This document shows positions 17,969 through 24,700 of a stretch of 54,049 nt of DNA, in pieces. Numbering within the stretch: position 1 is the stretch's first letter; each line of letters starts with the position of its first letter. The position numbers and the translations under genes were made by a program. The notes beneath the pieces were generated by a model. It ran no database searches. It was not told where the DNA came from and saw only the letters and a list, made by a program, of their open reading frames with translations. Source of the stretch: Gemmatimonadota bacterium (GTDB lineage: Bacteria > Gemmatimonadota > Gemmatimonadetes > Gemmatimonadales > Gemmatimonadaceae); NCBI GenBank assembly GCA_021299375.1, contig JAJTGR010000034.1, positions 1 through 54,049 on the forward strand, given 5' to 3'.

Positions 17969-18170
17969 ATGTCGGTGGTGACCGTGTAGGAGACCGTCCC
18001 GTCGTGCTTCCCCGCGAGATCCGAGAGACCCTCGGGCTGCAGCCAGGTCAGCCGGTGCAGGCGCCGCGGTACCAGCATCGCGTCGAATGCCTTCCCGTGC
18101 CGTCGGTGACGTCCATGCGTGGCCTTTTCGAGGGGATCGACACGGCCGTGCCCCGCGATGCCGATCGGGA
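17969..18170 (+). pseudogene. Broken AbrB/MazE-type antitoxin (VapB-like)
   Basis: The ATG at 17969 gives MSVVTV and then an in-frame TAG. The rest of a swapped-hairpin AbrB domain, LPREIRETLGLQPGQPVQ, appears in another frame from about 18004, followed by SMRGLFEGID as in VapB antitoxins. The usual central GRVV strand between these pieces is corrupted. At least one nonsense and one frameshift therefore inactivate it. It sits directly before the decayed PIN-domain toxin, the normal order for such modules. Confidence 0.6.
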
Positions 18171-18363
18171 GCGCACGTCGTCGAGTCGTCTGCCTGGATC
18201 GCGTACTGTGCCGACGGACCGCACACCGGCGAGTCGCCGCGCCTGATCGAGGACACGGCGACGCGATTGCCCTGAGCGCGGCCCGGCGTGGCGTGGCCCA
18301 TCGGCTGGCGCCGGCGCATGCGATCATTGGCGCGAGCACCCGCGCGAGCCCCGCATCGTGCGC
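18168..18363 (+). pseudogene. Broken PIN-domain toxin (VapC-like)
   Basis: VVESSAWIAYCADGPH carries the PIN N-terminus, although the usual first catalytic Asp (VVDSSAW) is Glu here. PRLIEDTATRLP and a stop at 18275 follow. One frame over, IALSAARRGVAHRLAPAHAIIGASTRA resembles the VapC C-terminal helix (ALSAARL...LPMADAIILATAR), with the catalytic Asp replaced by His. The middle of the domain is missing, so a deletion joined the halves out of frame. This is a dead toxin of a degraded TA locus. Confidence 0.6.
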
Positions 18364-18615
18364 GATCTGCAGGGCGTCGGCCACGGGGCGCTGGGCGTCG
18401 CGCGCCAGCCGGTCGGCAAGCGTCTACCCCGAGGCCAACGCCATCACGACCTGTGCCAGTCCCTCGACGGTACCGGTGTCGCGGGTGAGCAGGCTGTGCG
18501 CGTACTCGAGTGACACCATGACCCGGAGCTCCTGCCGGCACCGCGCCGGCACATCCGCCAGAGCACCTCGACGCGCACCCGAAAAGATGCCGTGACCGAC
18601 ATGCCCCCACCTCAC
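18280..18615 (-). other. Interrupted minus-strand reading frame of unknown origin
   Basis: From an ATG at 18615 the minus strand reads HVGHGIFSGARRGALADVPA ... MVSLEYAHSLLTRDTGTVEGLAQVVMALASG. It meets one TAG (18424-18426) and continues in frame as LADRLARDAQRPVADALQIAHDAGLARVLAP. The composition looks protein-like but I recognise no family. The last part overlaps the toxin remnant on the other strand, so only 18364-18615 is free of other explanation. It may be an eroded gene or simply GC-rich open frame. The rest of 17889-18637 shows nothing further. Confidence 0.22.
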
Positions 18616-18637
18616 GGCGCGTGCCCGCTCCGCGCCC

Positions 18638-20137
18638 CTACTCCTCGCTCGTCAAGCCATCGAGGTTGTATCCCAGCGCCCGCAGCTTGCTCGCCATCTC
18701 CTTCTTCTCGACCGCCTTCACGAAGGCCTCCTCCGCCTCGATGCTCTTGTTCTTGACCAGGCCAAGCAGCGCGTCGTTCAACGTTTCCATGCCCAACTTC
18801 TTCTGGGTCTGAATGATGTTGGGGATCTGCACCGTCTTTCCCTCGCGGATGAGCGAGCTGACGGCCTTGTTCACCAGCAGGATCTCCCGCGCCGCCACTC
18901 GGCCACCGCCGATCTTCTTGCACAAGGTCTGCGACACCACGCCCTTGAGCGACTCGGAGAGCATGATCCGGATCTGCTCCTGTCGGTCGGCCGGGAACTG
19001 GTCCACGATCCGGTTGACGGTACCGGCCGCCGTGCTCGTGTGCAGCGTACCGAACACCAGGTGCCCCGTCTCGGCGGTCTCGATTGCAATGGCGATGGTC
19101 TCGAGGTCGCGCAACTCGCCGACCAGCACGATGTCGGGGTCTTCGCGCAGCGCCGCCCGCAGCGCGCTCTTGAACGACTGCGTGTGCTGTCCGACCTGAC
19201 GCTGCGTGATCAGGCACTTCTTGCTCTTGTGGACGAACTCGATCGGGTCTTCGATGGTGATGATGTGGTCGGAGCGCGTCCGGTTGATGAGGTCCACCAG
19301 CGCGCAGAGGGTCGTCGACTTGCCGGAGCCGGTCGGCCCCGTCACCAGCACGAGCCCCTTGGTGAGATGGCAGAGCTGCTGCACCTCGGGGGTGATGCCC
19401 ATCTGCTCGACGGTGACCGTCTCGTTGGCGATGGTACGAATGACCGAGGCCATGCCGTTCCGGTCGCGCAGCACGTTCACGCGGAAGCGCGAGACGCCCG
19501 GGATTTCGTAGGCGAAATCGGTGTCCCACGTGGCGTCGAACTCCGCCTTGTTCTTCTCGGGCATGATCGACCACAACATCCCAGACACGGCCGGGTCGTC
19601 GAGCACTGCCTCATCGGGCATGCGCACCACGTCGCCGCCCGACCGCACGATGGGCGGTTCGCCGACCCGCAGGTGCAGGTCGGCGGCACCGCGGCTCACT
19701 TGCAGGCGCAGCAGCCGCTCCATGGCCGCGCGCGCAATGTCCGACGTTTCGAACGAGCCCAACGGCTTGTCGGTGGCGCGGCGCCGCAGGTGGCGTGAGC
19801 CCTCGGGCACGGTGGGGTCCGCCGGGGTCGGCTTCTCCACCCACTGCCGGATGCCCACGCGCAGCCGCGGCGCGTCCGCTTCCTGCTGCACCAGCCAGTC
19901 CTTCTCGTTCCAGCGGTAGAGAAAACGGATGCCGCTCCCCTTCACCACGGAGGGCTTGTCATCCGGTCCGGCCAGCTCATTGATCAACGACAGGATCTGT
20001 CCCTGCGTGAGCACCTGACTGCCGATCGGCTGCTCGCCGTTCGGGGTCACGAGCCGAAGGGGGGCGTCGGCATCGAGCAGGATCTGGGAGGCGGCGCCGC
20101 TGTCGAGGCGCGACAGGACCTTGTCGAGTTGGGGCAC
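18638..20137 (-). CDS. PilT/PilB-type secretion ATPase with duplicated N-terminal domain
   Basis: Hexameric ATPase of the type IV pilus retraction class (PilT/PilU). The C-terminal two thirds match PilT: RLLRLQVSRGAADLHLRVGEPP, Walker A GPTGSGKST (K273 from the GTG start), the Asp box TIEDPIEFVH, Walker B DIVLVGELRD and the His box ETGHLVFGTLHT. It is about 130 residues longer at the N-terminus than usual PilT. That part (PQLDKVLSRLDSG ... RFLYRWNEKDW) looks like a second, divergent copy of the PilT N-terminal PAS-like domain. The start is GTG at 20137; the frame is open to 20254 without coding character. No pilus genes lie beside it. It could act in twitching or in another secretion machine. 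Confidence 0.87.
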   Translation of the reverse strand: MPQLDKVLSRLDSGAASQILLDADAPLRLVTPNGEQPIGSQVLTQGQILSLINELAGPDDKPSVVKGSGIRFLYRWNEKDWLVQQEADAPRLRVGIRQWVEKPTPADPTVPEGSRHLRRRATDKPLGSFETSDIARAAMERLLRLQVSRGAADLHLRVGEPPIVRSGGDVVRMPDEAVLDDPAVSGMLWSIMPEKNKAEFDATWDTDFAYEIPGVSRFRVNVLRDRNGMASVIRTIANETVTVEQMGITPEVQQLCHLTKGLVLVTGPTGSGKSTTLCALVDLINRTRSDHIITIEDPIEFVHKSKKCLITQRQVGQHTQSFKSALRAALREDPDIVLVGELRDLETIAIAIETAETGHLVFGTLHTSTAAGTVNRIVDQFPADRQEQIRIMLSESLKGVVSQTLCKKIGGGRVAAREILLVNKAVSSLIREGKTVQIPNIIQTQKKLGMETLNDALLGLVKNKSIEAEEAFVKAVEKKEMASKLRALGYNLDGLTSEE

Positions 20138-20296
20138 AGGGTTACGGGGGTGGCAACGGTGTGATTCGGCCACGCTTGTCGCCCGTTCCGTCCCGGGCAC
20201 ACGTGACGCTTCCGGCCAAGGACGACCGAGCGCGGCGCCCGGAAACGTCGCCATGGGTCGGTGATCGGATGGTTCCCCCTGCCGCCGTGCGGGCTT

Positions 20297-20731
20297 TCAC
20301 CCCGCCACTGGCCACAGCGCCAGGGTGCAGAGCGTCCCGAGCGCCGTCATCACGGTGCGCACCCGCCCATTCCACGGGGGGAGCAGGCCCGCGCGTGCGC
20401 CGGCCACGTCCCACGCCAGCTGGGCGCCGCTGGAAAGCAGCAACAGCCCGATCGCCACCGTGGGCGGCGTCTGCGGCACCAGCGCGAACAGCCCCAGCAC
20501 CGAGGGGGCAGCCGCAGCCCCCAGTCGGGGCAGGTTCGGCGCGGCCGGGGCGCGGACGAGCTCCGCTCCCCACCGGGCTCCGCCCAGGAAGCTGAGCGTC
20601 AGTGCCGAATACACGAGAAACGTGCGCACGGCGGCGTCGCGCAGGTCGGGTACGGCGTAGGCCAGCGTGAGACACACCAGCAACGGGACGAGCCCCGATC
20701 CGCTCATCACCCAGAAGGCACGGGAAGGCAT
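20297..20731 (-). CDS. DUF3429-family membrane protein
   Basis: 144-residue inner-membrane protein with about four or five helices. SALTLSFLGGARWGAELV matches the DUF3429 core motif (FLGGxxWG), and the remaining helices (APSVLGLFALVPQTPPTVAIGLLLL; MTALGTLCTLALWPVAG) fit the family length. Function is unknown; the family also occurs in eukaryotic organelles. TAGCGT ends six bases before the ATG, so it is probably leaderless. It is divergent from the aminotransferase, and the two -10 boxes share a 56-bp gap. Nothing was seen in 20138-20296. Confidence 0.85.
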   Translation of the reverse strand: MPSRAFWVMSGSGLVPLLVCLTLAYAVPDLRDAAVRTFLVYSALTLSFLGGARWGAELVRAPAAPNLPRLGAAAAPSVLGLFALVPQTPPTVAIGLLLLSSGAQLAWDVAGARAGLLPPWNGRVRTVMTALGTLCTLALWPVAG

Positions 20732-20737
20732 GACGCA

Positions 20738-20743
20738 ACGCTA
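20738..20743 (-). promoter_or_regulatory. Leaderless-type -10 (TAGCGT) of the DUF3429 gene
   Basis: On the minus strand TAGCGT is followed by TGCGTC and the ATG at 20731. Confidence 0.5.
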
Positions 20744-20774
20744 CCCCGACATGGCGCCGCAGGGAATCGGGCGG

Positions 20775-20780
20775 TAGTCT
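20775..20780 (+). promoter_or_regulatory. Leaderless-type -10 (TAGTCT) of the aminotransferase gene
   Basis: TAGTCT is followed by seven bases (CCCGCCC) and the ATG at 20788, with no Shine-Dalgarno sequence. Confidence 0.5.
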
Positions 20781-20787
20781 CCCGCCC

Positions 20788-21957
20788 ATGCCATCCACTG
20801 CCGAACGCCTCGCCGTCTTCTCGGAGTCCGTCATCCGGGGCACCACCCGCCTCGCGAACCAGTACGGCGCCATCAACCTGTCGCAGGGCTTCCCCGACTT
20901 CGACCCGCCCGAGGAGCTGCTGGCCGGGCTCGAACGTGCCACCCGCGGCCCGTTCCACCAGTACGCGGTCACCTGGGGCGCCCCCCGCTTCCGGCAGGTG
21001 CTCGCGCGCAAGATCGCCCGCTTCACGGGGCTCGAGGTCGACCCCGATCAGCACCTCGTGGTCACCTGCGGCAGCACCGAGGCGATGATGGTGGCGATGA
21101 TGACGGCCTGCAACCCGGGGGACAAGGTCATCGTCTTCTCGCCCTTCTACGAGAACTACGCCGCCGACGCGATCCTCTCCGGCGCCGAGCCGATCTACGT
21201 GCCGCTGCATCCACCGGGCTTCGGCTTCGACGAGGACGATCTCACGCGCGCGTTCGCGCAGCACCCCAAGGCGATCGTCATCTGCAATCCGTCGAACCCC
21301 AGCGGCAAGGTGTTCACGCGCGAGGAACTGCTCACCATCCTGCGCTACGCGGAACAGTACGACACGTGGGTCATCACCGACGAGCCGTACGAGCACATCA
21401 TCTACGCGCCGCACGAGCACGTGTATTTCAACACACTGCCGGGCGCCTTCGCGCGCACGATCACCTGCAACTCGCTCTCCAAGACGTACTCCATCACGGG
21501 GTGGCGCCTGGGGTACGTGCATGCGCCGGCGTCGGTGATCGCGCAGGCGCGCAAGGTGCACGACTTTCTCACCGTGGGCGCGGCGGCGCCGCTGCAGGAG
21601 GCGGCCGTGGGCGCCCTCGAGCTGCCGGATTCGTACTACCACGGCCTCACCGCGCTCTACACGGCCAAGCGCGAACTCTTCCTCGAGATCCTGCGCACCA
21701 CGGGGCTGCCGTTCACCGAGCCGCAGGGGGCCTACTACGTGATGGTCGACATCAGCGGCCTCGGCTTCGCCGATGACACGGCCGCCAGCGAATGGCTCAT
21801 CAAGGAGGTGGGGGTGGCCGGCGTGCCGGGGTCGAGCTTCTTCCGTGAGCCCGTGCACCACCTCATCCGTTTTCACTTTGCCAAGCGCGAGGAGACCCTG
21901 CGCGCCGCCGGCGAGCGACTCGGCGCGCTCACGGTGCGGGCCAACGCGGGGCGGTAA
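20788..21957 (+). CDS. Class I/II PLP-dependent aminotransferase (kynurenine/methionine aminotransferase-like)
   Basis: Fold-type I aminotransferase of 389 residues, full length. It shows INLSQGFPDFDPP (N-terminal substrate loop), CGSTEAM (PLP phosphate site), ICNPSNPSGKVF, VITDEPYEHIIY (Asp-Tyr contacting the PLP ring), the Schiff-base lysine K232 in NSLSKTYSITGWRLGY, and the C-terminal Arg in LIRFHFAKREE. The overall pattern matches the kynurenine--oxoglutarate / YbdL methionine aminotransferase branch rather than AspC. The true amino donor cannot be fixed from sequence. It is cytosolic, with no operon partner, and converges on an alpha/beta hydrolase. Confidence 0.9.
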   Translation: MPSTAERLAVFSESVIRGTTRLANQYGAINLSQGFPDFDPPEELLAGLERATRGPFHQYAVTWGAPRFRQVLARKIARFTGLEVDPDQHLVVTCGSTEAMMVAMMTACNPGDKVIVFSPFYENYAADAILSGAEPIYVPLHPPGFGFDEDDLTRAFAQHPKAIVICNPSNPSGKVFTREELLTILRYAEQYDTWVITDEPYEHIIYAPHEHVYFNTLPGAFARTITCNSLSKTYSITGWRLGYVHAPASVIAQARKVHDFLTVGAAAPLQEAAVGALELPDSYYHGLTALYTAKRELFLEILRTTGLPFTEPQGAYYVMVDISGLGFADDTAASEWLIKEVGVAGVPGSSFFREPVHHLIRFHFAKREETLRAAGERLGALTVRANAGR

Positions 21958-22010
21958 CGCGTGCCAGTGCCGCCGCTACACGTGCGCCGCGACGAATGGG
22001 CGACGCCCCG

Positions 22011-22955
22011 TTACGGCCGCCCGAGGAAGGCCGCCGCGTCGCGCACCGTGCGTGCGGGATCCTCTTCGTGCGGGACGTGGCCGAGGTCGGGGTACACGAT
22101 CAGCGCAGCGGCCGGCAGCAGGCGCCGGAAGCGTGCGGCGGTCGACGGCGGAATGAGGCGGTCCTTCCCACCCCAGAGGATCAGCGTCGGGGCCGTCACC
22201 GCCGCCAGCATTGCCGTGTCGGCACCCGGCGCGGCGTGCGCGAAGCGGAGTGGCAGTGTGCGGCGATTCCCCTCGCGCAACGCGAGGTCGTAGTAGCGGT
22301 CCACGAGGGAATCGGTCACAAGCGCGGGGTCGCCGTACACGTCGCGCACACTCGACTCCACCACGCCGCGCGGCAACAGGCGCGACGTGAGCCACGTGAG
22401 CGCCGGCTGACGCGCCAGACGGAAGCCCAGCGGCACCGACGTGGACTCGAAAGGAAATCCCGCCGGGTCGACCAGCACGAGTCGGCGCACACGCGCCGGG
22501 GTGCGGGCGGCCACTTCCCACGCGACCTCGCCGCCCAGCGAGTGGCCGGCCAGGTCGGCACGCGGCACCTGCAGCGAGTCGAGCAGCGCGACCACGAACT
22601 CGGCGTAACGCGCGATGCGGTAGTCGTCGGTGGGGAAGGGGCCGGTGAGCCCAAAGCCCGGCAGGTCGGCGCGAATCACGCGGCGCGTGCCGCGTAGCGC
22701 CGACGCCCACCCGTCCCACGTGTGCAGGCTTGCCGACGTGCCGTGCAGCAGCACGATCGGCACGCGGTCGGTCCGCGGCCCCTCGTCGCGCAGGTGCACG
22801 GTCAGGCCGGCGACCGGTCGAAACGTTGACGGCGGCGCGGCCCACCTCCGCGACAGCTCGGCCACCGTCCGGTCGGGGACGACGGCGGCCGACCAGGCCA
22901 GGGCGAACAGGACGAACAGCAGGAAACCGCCGGTGAGCCAACGGGCGAGACGCAT
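22011..22955 (-). CDS. Membrane-anchored alpha/beta hydrolase
   Basis: 314-residue serine hydrolase with an N-terminal transmembrane anchor (WLTGGFLLFVLFALAWSAAVV). The fold follows clearly: IVLLHGTSASLHTWDGW (oxyanion hole), ADLPGFGLT, nucleophile elbow LAGHSLGGEVAWE (S139), acid in ILWGGKDRLIP and base in YPDLGHVPHEEDP. This is the classic arrangement of lipase/esterase or C-C bond hydrolase families; the substrate is open. The catalytic domain probably faces the periplasm because of the anchor. No ribosome-binding site is evident. The gap 22956-23094 upstream contains no recognisable gene. Confidence 0.9.
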   Translation of the reverse strand: MRLARWLTGGFLLFVLFALAWSAAVVPDRTVAELSRRWAAPPSTFRPVAGLTVHLRDEGPRTDRVPIVLLHGTSASLHTWDGWASALRGTRRVIRADLPGFGLTGPFPTDDYRIARYAEFVVALLDSLQVPRADLAGHSLGGEVAWEVAARTPARVRRLVLVDPAGFPFESTSVPLGFRLARQPALTWLTSRLLPRGVVESSVRDVYGDPALVTDSLVDRYYDLALREGNRRTLPLRFAHAAPGADTAMLAAVTAPTLILWGGKDRLIPPSTAARFRRLLPAAALIVYPDLGHVPHEEDPARTVRDAAAFLGRP

Positions 22956-23094
22956 GCGAGGGAGGTGGTGGCAGACAACGGGATGTGGCGCGGACGGGGA
23001 TGCTGTCTGCCCGACACGGCGCGGTCACACGGTAGGCGAGGGGTCCGGCTCCGTTGCCGGCCCACCCGGAGTCGCTGAGGACGAATGCCGCGGG

Positions 23095-23607
23095 CTACCG
23101 AGTGAAGTCACGACGATTGGCGCCCTGGTGGAGCGCGCATGCGTGAGGGGCCGGTCCGAGTGATGGACACGCAGGGCGCGGTGGGTGGCAGGTCGCGAGC
23201 ACGACGACCTGGACAGGCAGGTCGAGTGCCGCCCGCGGCCAGCCGTCGCTCATGCCGTCGTGCCGGCTGAGCACCACACTGACAGGCACAAAGCGCTCGC
23301 GCATTATCGCCAGCAGGCGCAGCACCTCGTGACCGAGCCGGTACCACGAGCCCGTGGTCTCGTCGAAGTTCGCCATCGCCTGTTGCTCCGTGGCGACTGA
23401 ATCCGGTGCGGCGCGGCCGCTGTCGCAGGAGTCGATCGCCGCCTGCCGCATCGGCACACGGTCGGTGACGAGCGCCTCCTGTCGCGGATCGGGCGCCGCG
23501 TGAGGAACCGCGAAGTGCGGAAAGGCCGCCACGACGGCGTCGGCGATCGCAGTCAGCGCCTGCTGTAGCGCCTGCTGCAGCGCTTGCGATACAGCCCGTC
23601 TGCGCAC
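23095..23607 (-). CDS. Hypothetical protein, doubtful
   Basis: 170-codon open frame that I do not recognise. The N-terminus is helical and repetitive (QALQQALQQALTAIADAVVAAF), coded by a short imperfect direct repeat of GCGCTxCAGCAG. A more protein-like stretch follows (MANFDETTGSWYRLGHEVLRLLAIMRERFVPVSVVLSRHD). The preceding minus-strand ORF (23553-23738) overlaps it in another frame, so the two may be pieces of one gene split by slippage at the repeat. Evidence for expression is weak. Confidence 0.3.
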   Translation of the reverse strand: MRRRAVSQALQQALQQALTAIADAVVAAFPHFAVPHAAPDPRQEALVTDRVPMRQAAIDSCDSGRAAPDSVATEQQAMANFDETTGSWYRLGHEVLRLLAIMRERFVPVSVVLSRHDGMSDGWPRAALDLPVQVVVLATCHPPRPACPSLGPAPHACALHQGANRRDFTR

Positions 23608-23738
23608 CGCGGGTGCGAGCGGGAGTCACCGCACAACGTCTCGCCTGCCTCCCCCAGCGCGGCCTCGCGAGCGGCGGCAGGCACACGTTCGCGGAAGCGG
23701 GCGTGACGCGCGGGCCCCGGAAACGATGCCGCTGCCAT
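23553..23738 (-). CDS. Small hypothetical ORF, possible 5' part of a frameshifted gene
   Basis: 61 codons starting MAAASFPGPARHARFRERVPAAAREAALGEAG. Its ATG lies one base after the stop of the GXWXG gene, a spacing typical of translational coupling. The first 35 residues look like a real N-terminus, whereas the last 20 (YRKRCSRRYSRR) look like out-of-frame reading. The sense may continue in the frame of 23095-23607. No family recognised. Confidence 0.3.
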   Translation of the reverse strand: MAAASFPGPARHARFRERVPAAAREAALGEAGETLCGDSRSHPRCADGLYRKRCSRRYSRR

Positions 23739-23739
23739 G

Positions 23740-24276
23740 TCATGCCTCCCGCTCCAGCACAAAAAAGAACGGCGCGGCTCCCCGCTGGTCCATGAGCCCC
23801 AGCACCGTGTCGGCATTCACCCGCCTGAAGCTGTCGGCGATGGGCAGGTGATCGTAGAGCATGGTGGCCGTTACCACGCCGCGACAGGCCACGGCGCGCA
23901 AGCGGGCCCGCGGCCTCGCGGTGCGCAACAGCGGGATGCCCACGCGGAACAGCGCCCGGGATACCGGGTGCGCCCACACCGCACGGTATGGCGCCAGGAC
24001 CAGCGGCACGCGCCGCGGATCGATGGCGAACCGGTGGCCGTGTGCGCTCTGGAACACCAGCGGGTGCACCGTCTCCACATCGAGGAACGACTTCCCGTGC
24101 CAGTCGTATGCCTCGAGCATGCCAGCCATGGGGTGCCCGGTGGGCAGGCCACTGCCACGCCAGTGGCCGATCATCTCGTCGCACGAGACGGACGGGAGTT
24201 GGTCGAAGGTGGCGAGCGCTTCAGGCACGGTCGTGCCGCGGCCCCGGGCCTCAGCGAGCCAGGCCTCCACGCTCAT
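23740..24276 (-). CDS. GXWXG / DUF4334 domain protein
   Basis: 178-residue cytosolic protein containing an N-terminal GXWXG domain followed by DUF4334, the arrangement of this uncharacterised family. Evidence: MIGHWRGSGLPTGHPMAGMLEAYDWHGKSFLDVETVHPLVF (domain one); RLRAVACRGVVTATMLYDHLPIADSFRRVNADTVLGLMD and FFFVLERE (domain two). The ATG at 24276 overlaps the TGA of the small upstream ORF (ATGA). AGGAG lies seven bases upstream and is the last of five copies carried by a 12-bp tandem array. The biochemical role of the family is not known to me; a small-ligand-binding function would fit but is inference. Confidence 0.88.
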   Translation of the reverse strand: MSVEAWLAEARGRGTTVPEALATFDQLPSVSCDEMIGHWRGSGLPTGHPMAGMLEAYDWHGKSFLDVETVHPLVFQSAHGHRFAIDPRRVPLVLAPYRAVWAHPVSRALFRVGIPLLRTARPRARLRAVACRGVVTATMLYDHLPIADSFRRVNADTVLGLMDQRGAAPFFFVLEREA

Positions 24277-24536
24277 GCCGACGCTCCTGCCGACGCTCCT
24301 GTGCACGCTCCTGCGCACGCTCCTGCGCACGCTCCTGCCGTCGTCTCCACGCACCGCGTATCCCGCTGGCGCTCCCCATGGCGCCACACCAGGCACGGGA
24401 GGGTGTGCACCAGGGTGTGGCCGTGGGCCGTGATTGCCTCCGCGACGGCACTGCGCCACGCGGTGGGCACCGCATCGTCCACCCAATCGAGCTGGCCGGC
24501 GGGGACAGGCCCGGGCCGGTGGCCTGTTTCCGTCAT
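24273..24536 (-). CDS. Small ORF overlapping the GXWXG gene start, with repeat-coded tail
   Basis: 87 codons. The protein-like part is LDWVDDAVPTAWRSAVAEAITAHGHTLVHTLPCLVWRHGE. The last 24 residues (GACAGACAGACTGASAGASA) are translated from the 12-bp tandem repeats. Its TGA overlaps the ATG of the GXWXG gene, suggesting coupling. The ATG at 24536 has no clear ribosome-binding site. I recognise no family. Copy-number change in the array would lengthen or shorten the tail by four residues per unit without breaking the frame. Confidence 0.42.
   Translation of the reverse strand: MTETGHRPGPVPAGQLDWVDDAVPTAWRSAVAEAITAHGHTLVHTLPCLVWRHGERQRDTRCVETTAGACAGACAGACTGASAGASA
24278..24337. repeat. Five tandem 12-bp units, each carrying AGGAG on the minus strand
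   Basis: Units at 24278, 24290, 24302, 24314 and 24326 read (C/T)(C/G)(G/C)ACGCTCCTG on the plus strand; on the minus strand each holds CAGGAGCGT. The array ends two bases before the GXWXG start codon, so each unit offers a Shine-Dalgarno-like core at 12-bp spacing. It also encodes the C-terminal tail of the small upstream ORF. Confidence 0.85.
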
Positions 24537-24700
24537 GTCGGGAATGGCCCCATGTCGACGGTCATACGGCGGCTGTGCGATGATCCCGCGGCGCAGGCCA
24601 CCATCCCGCCCGCCGAGCGGCAGGCGGCGATACCCCCGGGGGGCCGAGCATGTCGCGTGGTGCAGAGACGCGGCGCGAGGTGGGGCAAGGTCCTGCGGCG

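Noticed and set aside
24278-24337. CRISPR-like direct repeats.
   Set aside because: Head-to-tail 12-bp units with no spacers, lying in coding sequence.
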